DNA of 64,000 bases from Neptunomonas japonica DSM 18939 (GTDB taxonomy: Bacteria > Pseudomonadota > Gammaproteobacteria > Pseudomonadales > Balneatricaceae): the NCBI RefSeq assembly GCF_000422765.1, contig NZ_AUGR01000019.1, forward strand, positions 36,952 through 100,951. Reading direction: 5' to 3'. Below the pieces are notes generated by a model that worked only from the letters and a program-made list of their open reading frames with translations, made no database searches and was not told where the DNA came from. Made by a program: the position numbers and the translations under genes. Shown piece by piece: positions 61,016 to 64,000 of this stretch (positions are counted from its first letter, which is position 1; the number at the start of each line of letters is the position of its first letter).

Positions 61016-61683
61016 ACTGCTTCTCCTGATTGCAAATCTAGCCACACCTCTAACTCTGGAAAGGCATGCATCTCTAGAACTGGATTGTATTGTTTCAAGC
61101 GATCAATATGATGCGCCCCATAGCTAACAGCGATAGTAGCCATCCCCGCCCGAACACCCATTTTTAGATCAAATTCAGTGTCGCCAATCATCACAGCATT
61201 CTCGATTGACACTCCACTTTGCGCCAAAATCTCTTCCAACATATGAGGATTCGGTTTCGATGTCGTTTCATCCGCACAACGAGTGACCTCAAACAACCAC
61301 CCAAGTCCAGTATCTGCTAACACTCGATCTAGACCATGTCGACTTTTTCCTGTAGCAACAGCCAACCGATAACCTTTTTTATGCAGGCTCTCCAACGTTT
61401 TCTGCACACCAGGAAATAACGACGTGGGCGTACTATCCCCTTCCATATAATGATAGACATAGCGCTCACGCATAGGCACTAACAACTCGTTATCAATACC
61501 TGGATACAATGCCTGGATTGCTTCAGGAAGACCTAATCCGATAATCTCCCTAGCCTCATGGTCCTGTAAATGCCTTAAGTTTAGATCTCTTGCAGCAGAT
61601 TGCATACTGGACACAATTCGTGCGGTCGAATCTATTACCGTCCCGTCCCAGTCAAAAATAAGTAACGAATACACAATAGCCAT
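61012..61683 (-). CDS. HAD-family phosphatase (phosphoglycolate-phosphatase-like)
   Basis: A 223-residue HAD-IA hydrolase: nucleophile D11 and D13 in 'IFDWDGTVIDS', 'ATGKS' motif II, 'KPNPHMLEEILAQSG' Lys and 'MIGDTEFDLKMGVRAG' motif IV. Coupled to sppA by a 4-bp overlap, the pairing seen in pseudomonads. Substrate unknown. Confidence 0.92.
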   Translation of the reverse strand: MAIVYSLLIFDWDGTVIDSTARIVSSMQSAARDLNLRHLQDHEAREIIGLGLPEAIQALYPGIDNELLVPMRERYVYHYMEGDSTPTSLFPGVQKTLESLHKKGYRLAVATGKSRHGLDRVLADTGLGWLFEVTRCADETTSKPNPHMLEEILAQSGVSIENAVMIGDTEFDLKMGVRAGMATIAVSYGAHHIDRLKQYNPVLEMHAFPELEVWLDLQSGEAV

Positions 61684-61890
61684 CCTACTAGCTGTAATAA
61701 ATCAGAAAGTTTCTATACACAATGAAAGAATCTTCATTTGAGGCGCTTACACTACGCCTATATGACCGACATTAGTTGTACATGTTCAATTTCTGCAGAT
61801 CAGATTTTGACAATAGCACAAGCCTGTCAAAAGCGAGGGAATTAAAGCTAAAAAAATGATTTTAAAGAAGAAAATAAAAAAGAGGAACAA

Positions 61891-61908
61891 TAGACTTAAC
61901 TCAGTCTA
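61891..61908 (-). terminator. Weak terminator-like hairpin after the SDR gene
   Basis: TAGACT/AGTCTA form a 6-bp stem, followed on the reverse strand by TTGTTCCTCTTTTTTATTTT. It lies 40 bp past the end of the reverse-strand SDR gene at 61,949. Confidence 0.5.
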
Positions 61909-61948
61909 ACTTGTCCCCCTTATAATAAAAGCGGGTTTTACTACATCA

Positions 61949-62692
61949 CTAGCTTTCTTGAATAATCGGGCGAATATGTAACTCACTCACATCAATGTAG
62001 TCAGGCTGCGTTATCGCATAAAAAATTGCATTAGCTATATCTTCAGGTTTTAGAATCGCTGAACCCTCCGCGTACATATTCGCCTTTACCGCATCACGAA
62101 TTTTCTCATGTGCAATACTATCAGGAAGCTCCGTAGCAACCGCTCCGGGCTGAATATCAGTCACCCTAACACCATAACGAATAGCCTCTTTACGCAAGGT
62201 ATCTGAAATAGCACGTACAGCGTGCTTGGTTCCTGCATAGACACCAGCGCTTGGGTAAGTTTGACGAGCCGCAATAGAGCTAATATTAACAATATGGCCA
62301 TTTTTACGTTCAGCCATGCCAGAATAAACCGCATGAATAGCGTAAAGCACACCTTTAATATTAACGTCTATCATCTGCTCCCACTCATCAAGACGACCAG
62401 CCAATATTGGGCTAATAGGCATGGTGCCAGCATTATTGATTAAAATATCAACACCACCCGCAACCGCAAGCCTCTCGCCTAGAACAGCCATCCCAGCACG
62501 ATCAGAAACATCGACAGGTTCAACATTCACACTAACACCGAGTAAACGCAATTCATCCGCCAATGAAGTTAAGCGATCTTCACGGCGAGCACTCAGCACC
62601 AAAGACACGCCTTCGCTAGCCAGTCGCCTTGCTGTAGCTTCACCGATACCTGAACTGGCACCGGTAATCCAAACCTTCTTGCCTTTCAGCAT
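61949..62692 (-). CDS. SDR family oxidoreductase
   Basis: A 247-residue classical SDR: 'WITGASSGIGEATARRL', 'NNAGTMP', catalytic 'SSIAARQTYPSAGVYAGTKHAV' (Ser, Tyr, Lys). The YdfG-like 'DIQPGAVATEL' follows. Start at ATG 62,692 since upstream TTG lacks better support. It lies 15 bp after an enoyl-CoA hydratase gene, so it may be part of the same catabolic operon. Confidence 0.9.
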   Translation of the reverse strand: MLKGKKVWITGASSGIGEATARRLASEGVSLVLSARREDRLTSLADELRLLGVSVNVEPVDVSDRAGMAVLGERLAVAGGVDILINNAGTMPISPILAGRLDEWEQMIDVNIKGVLYAIHAVYSGMAERKNGHIVNISSIAARQTYPSAGVYAGTKHAVRAISDTLRKEAIRYGVRVTDIQPGAVATELPDSIAHEKIRDAVKANMYAEGSAILKPEDIANAIFYAITQPDYIDVSELHIRPIIQES

Positions 62693-62707
62693 GAACAATA
62701 TTCTCCG

Positions 62708-63508
62708 CTAACGATGCTTAAAATCTGGTTTACGTTTTTCAGCAAACGCCGTCATACCTTCTTTGCAATCTTCAAAGGCAAAGGACGATGCAAAGTTACG
62801 ACGCTCAAACGCAAGACCATCACGCAATGAAGCATCTACCGCCATATTGACCGACTCTTTTATCATGTACACCACAGGTCGGGAGTTTGAAGCAATTTTT
62901 CGTGCCGTTTTAAAGGCCGTTTCAGCTAACTCTTCTACTGGGACAATACGTGATACCAACCCACTACGCTCAGCTTCTGCAGCATCCATCATACGGCCAC
63001 TAAGACACATCTCCATCGCTTTAGCTTTACCCACAGCCTTGGTCAAACGCTGAGTCCCGCCAGCACCCGGAATAGTGCCGATACTCACTTCAGGCTGGCC
63101 AAATTTTGCAGTCTCGCCTGCAATAATAAAATCACAAGCCATGACCATTTCACAACCACCGCCTAATGCAAAACCGGCTACAGCAGCAATAATGGGTTTG
63201 CGTGCTTCATCTATAGCACGCCAACAATCACGCTGAATATAGGGGAAATTTGCCATATACAGCTGTGGGAACGTCAGGTCTTTCATCTCATTAATATCAG
63301 CACCTGCAGCAAATACCTTATCGCCACCAGTTATGATGATACAACCAACCTCTTGCGTGTTTTCCAAGACATCCACTGCTTCACCCAACTCTCGGGTTAA
63401 GGTCTGACTTAAGGCATTCATTACCTTAGGGCGATTTAGAGTAATGACCCCAACGCCCTCTTTGATATCAACTAATACAGTTTCGTAATTTATAGCTTCG
63501 TGACTCAT
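62708..63508 (-). CDS. Enoyl-CoA hydratase (PaaF-like)
   Basis: A 266-residue crotonase. Oxyanion-hole regions 'KVFAAGADINEM' and 'VAGFALGGGCEMVMACD', catalytic Glu in 'FGQPEVSIGTIPGAGGTQRL' (both Glu seen in E...E position). AAAGGA is 8 bp before the ATG at 63,508; the frame extends 12 codons further. Its neighbour is paaN, so a role in phenylacetate breakdown is likely, though general beta-oxidation is possible. Confidence 0.92.
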   Translation of the reverse strand: MSHEAINYETVLVDIKEGVGVITLNRPKVMNALSQTLTRELGEAVDVLENTQEVGCIIITGGDKVFAAGADINEMKDLTFPQLYMANFPYIQRDCWRAIDEARKPIIAAVAGFALGGGCEMVMACDFIIAGETAKFGQPEVSIGTIPGAGGTQRLTKAVGKAKAMEMCLSGRMMDAAEAERSGLVSRIVPVEELAETAFKTARKIASNSRPVVYMIKESVNMAVDASLRDGLAFERRNFASSFAFEDCKEGMTAFAEKRKPDFKHR

Positions 63509-63558
63509 ACTTATATCCTTTATCGCAGCTAACCCAGAATGCACCTAACCCAAACGCT

Positions 63559-64000
63559 CTACGCGTGACGGCGGCTCTGTACTACACGAAAACGATTCGC
63601 GACATACGCTAAATCTGATAAGCAGGCATTGGCTGCCGGGTTACAACCCGTGGCATGAAAATCACTGTACGCCGCACTTTGGTTGACGAACACACCGCCG
63701 GTTAAGTTGCTGCTGAGGGCAACACCACCATCAATTGCCGCTTCTTCTATCTGCTCCTGCACACTGTCGCTACTCGTATAACAACCCAGTGTAATAGCAC
63801 CGTGCTGTTTAACCGCATCCGTAGCCAGTTCAATTGAATGTGCGGTGTTCTCGGTTTTCACGACAAAGCTAATCGGGCCAAACAGCTCTTGCATGTAAGT
63901 GTCGGCTTTATCGGCATCAATGCTCATCAGCAAAGGTGAGCGCACTCGTGCATTCGGAAAGTGTGGGTGCACCAAGGTTTCAGATTCACGCAATACCGTG
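63559..64000 (-). CDS. paaN: Phenylacetic acid degradation protein PaaN, C-terminal part
   Basis: The C-terminal 147 or so codons of an aldehyde-dehydrogenase-family PaaN protein; the frame is open to the window edge. 'MQELFGPISFVVKTE' and the PaaN-type end 'YSDFHATGCNPAANACLSDLAYVANRF' are visible. PaaN-type enzymes handle ring-opening or aldehyde intermediates of phenylacetyl-CoA catabolism. Catalytic Cys lies outside. Confidence 0.87.
   Translation of the reverse strand, partial: TVLRESETLVHPHFPNARVRSPLLMSIDADKADTYMQELFGPISFVVKTENTAHSIELATDAVKQHGAITLGCYTSSDSVQEQIEEAAIDGGVALSSNLTGGVFVNQSAAYSDFHATGCNPAANACLSDLAYVANRFRVVQSRRHA

Overview
The window joins two unlike segments. Positions 1 to about 33,066 are a Mu-like (transposable) prophage cut by the left window edge. 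Positions about 33,067 to 64,000 are core chromosome of a marine-type gammaproteobacterium. The chromosomal gene orders (uvrC-pgsA-tRNA-Gly-tRNA-Cys, rpmF-plsX-fabD-fabG-acpP-fabF-pabC-mltG-tmk-holB-pilZ-tatD, tusDCBE, paaN next to an enoyl-CoA hydratase) suggest an Oceanospirillales-like host. This is inferred from gene order and protein style only; no search was run.

Prophage, early part (1-4,965): the C-terminal part of a MuA-type DDE transposase, MuB-type ATPase, two small DNA-binding-like proteins, a small unknown protein, a DUF3164 protein and GemA. A short non-coding stretch with strong hairpins and a probable 43-residue reverse-strand gene lies before gemA. Between gemA and mor (4,966-9,401), where Mu-like phages normally have little or nothing, is an AT-rich island of small membrane or secreted proteins. 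These are separated by sequences that look like integron attC recombination sites.

Prophage, late part (9,402-33,066): a Mor/C-family activator is followed by a KAP-type P-loop ATPase and a membrane coiled-coil protein. These sit where lysis, terminase, portal and gp30/F-like genes would be expected; none of those genes is visible. Then come an intact head block (protease with nested scaffold, cement protein, T-type capsid, gp35-37-like) and a non-contractile tail block of the B3/D3112 type. The tape measure looks split by a one-base frameshift. A second AT-rich reverse-strand island (27,312-29,155) carries two HEPN-type proteins with RNxxxH motifs, one fused to a PC4-like domain, plus a membrane protein. 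The right end has fibre-like proteins, a Com-like zinc finger overlapping an N6-adenine methyltransferase in the position of Mu com-mom, and transposase-site-like tandem repeats that mark the probable right terminus near 33,066. The element looks like a packaging-defective prophage loaded with cargo, some of it plausibly anti-phage.

Chromosome (33,067-64,000): tRNA-Cys and tRNA-Gly with a near-perfect sigma-70 promoter, pgsA, uvrC, a DUF1853 protein, a LysR/SDR divergent pair, a 3-hydroxyisobutyrate-dehydrogenase-like enzyme, a TlpA-like thioredoxin, a class V aminotransferase, mtnN, truC, a YccA-like protein, tusDCBE for tRNA 2-thiolation, cheW, mdh and a radical SAM protein. A long reverse-strand run follows for fatty-acid synthesis, folate, murein, dTMP and DNA polymerase clamp-loader functions. 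The end holds a Maf protein, an SppA-like protease, a HAD phosphatase, an SDR, an enoyl-CoA hydratase and a truncated paaN.
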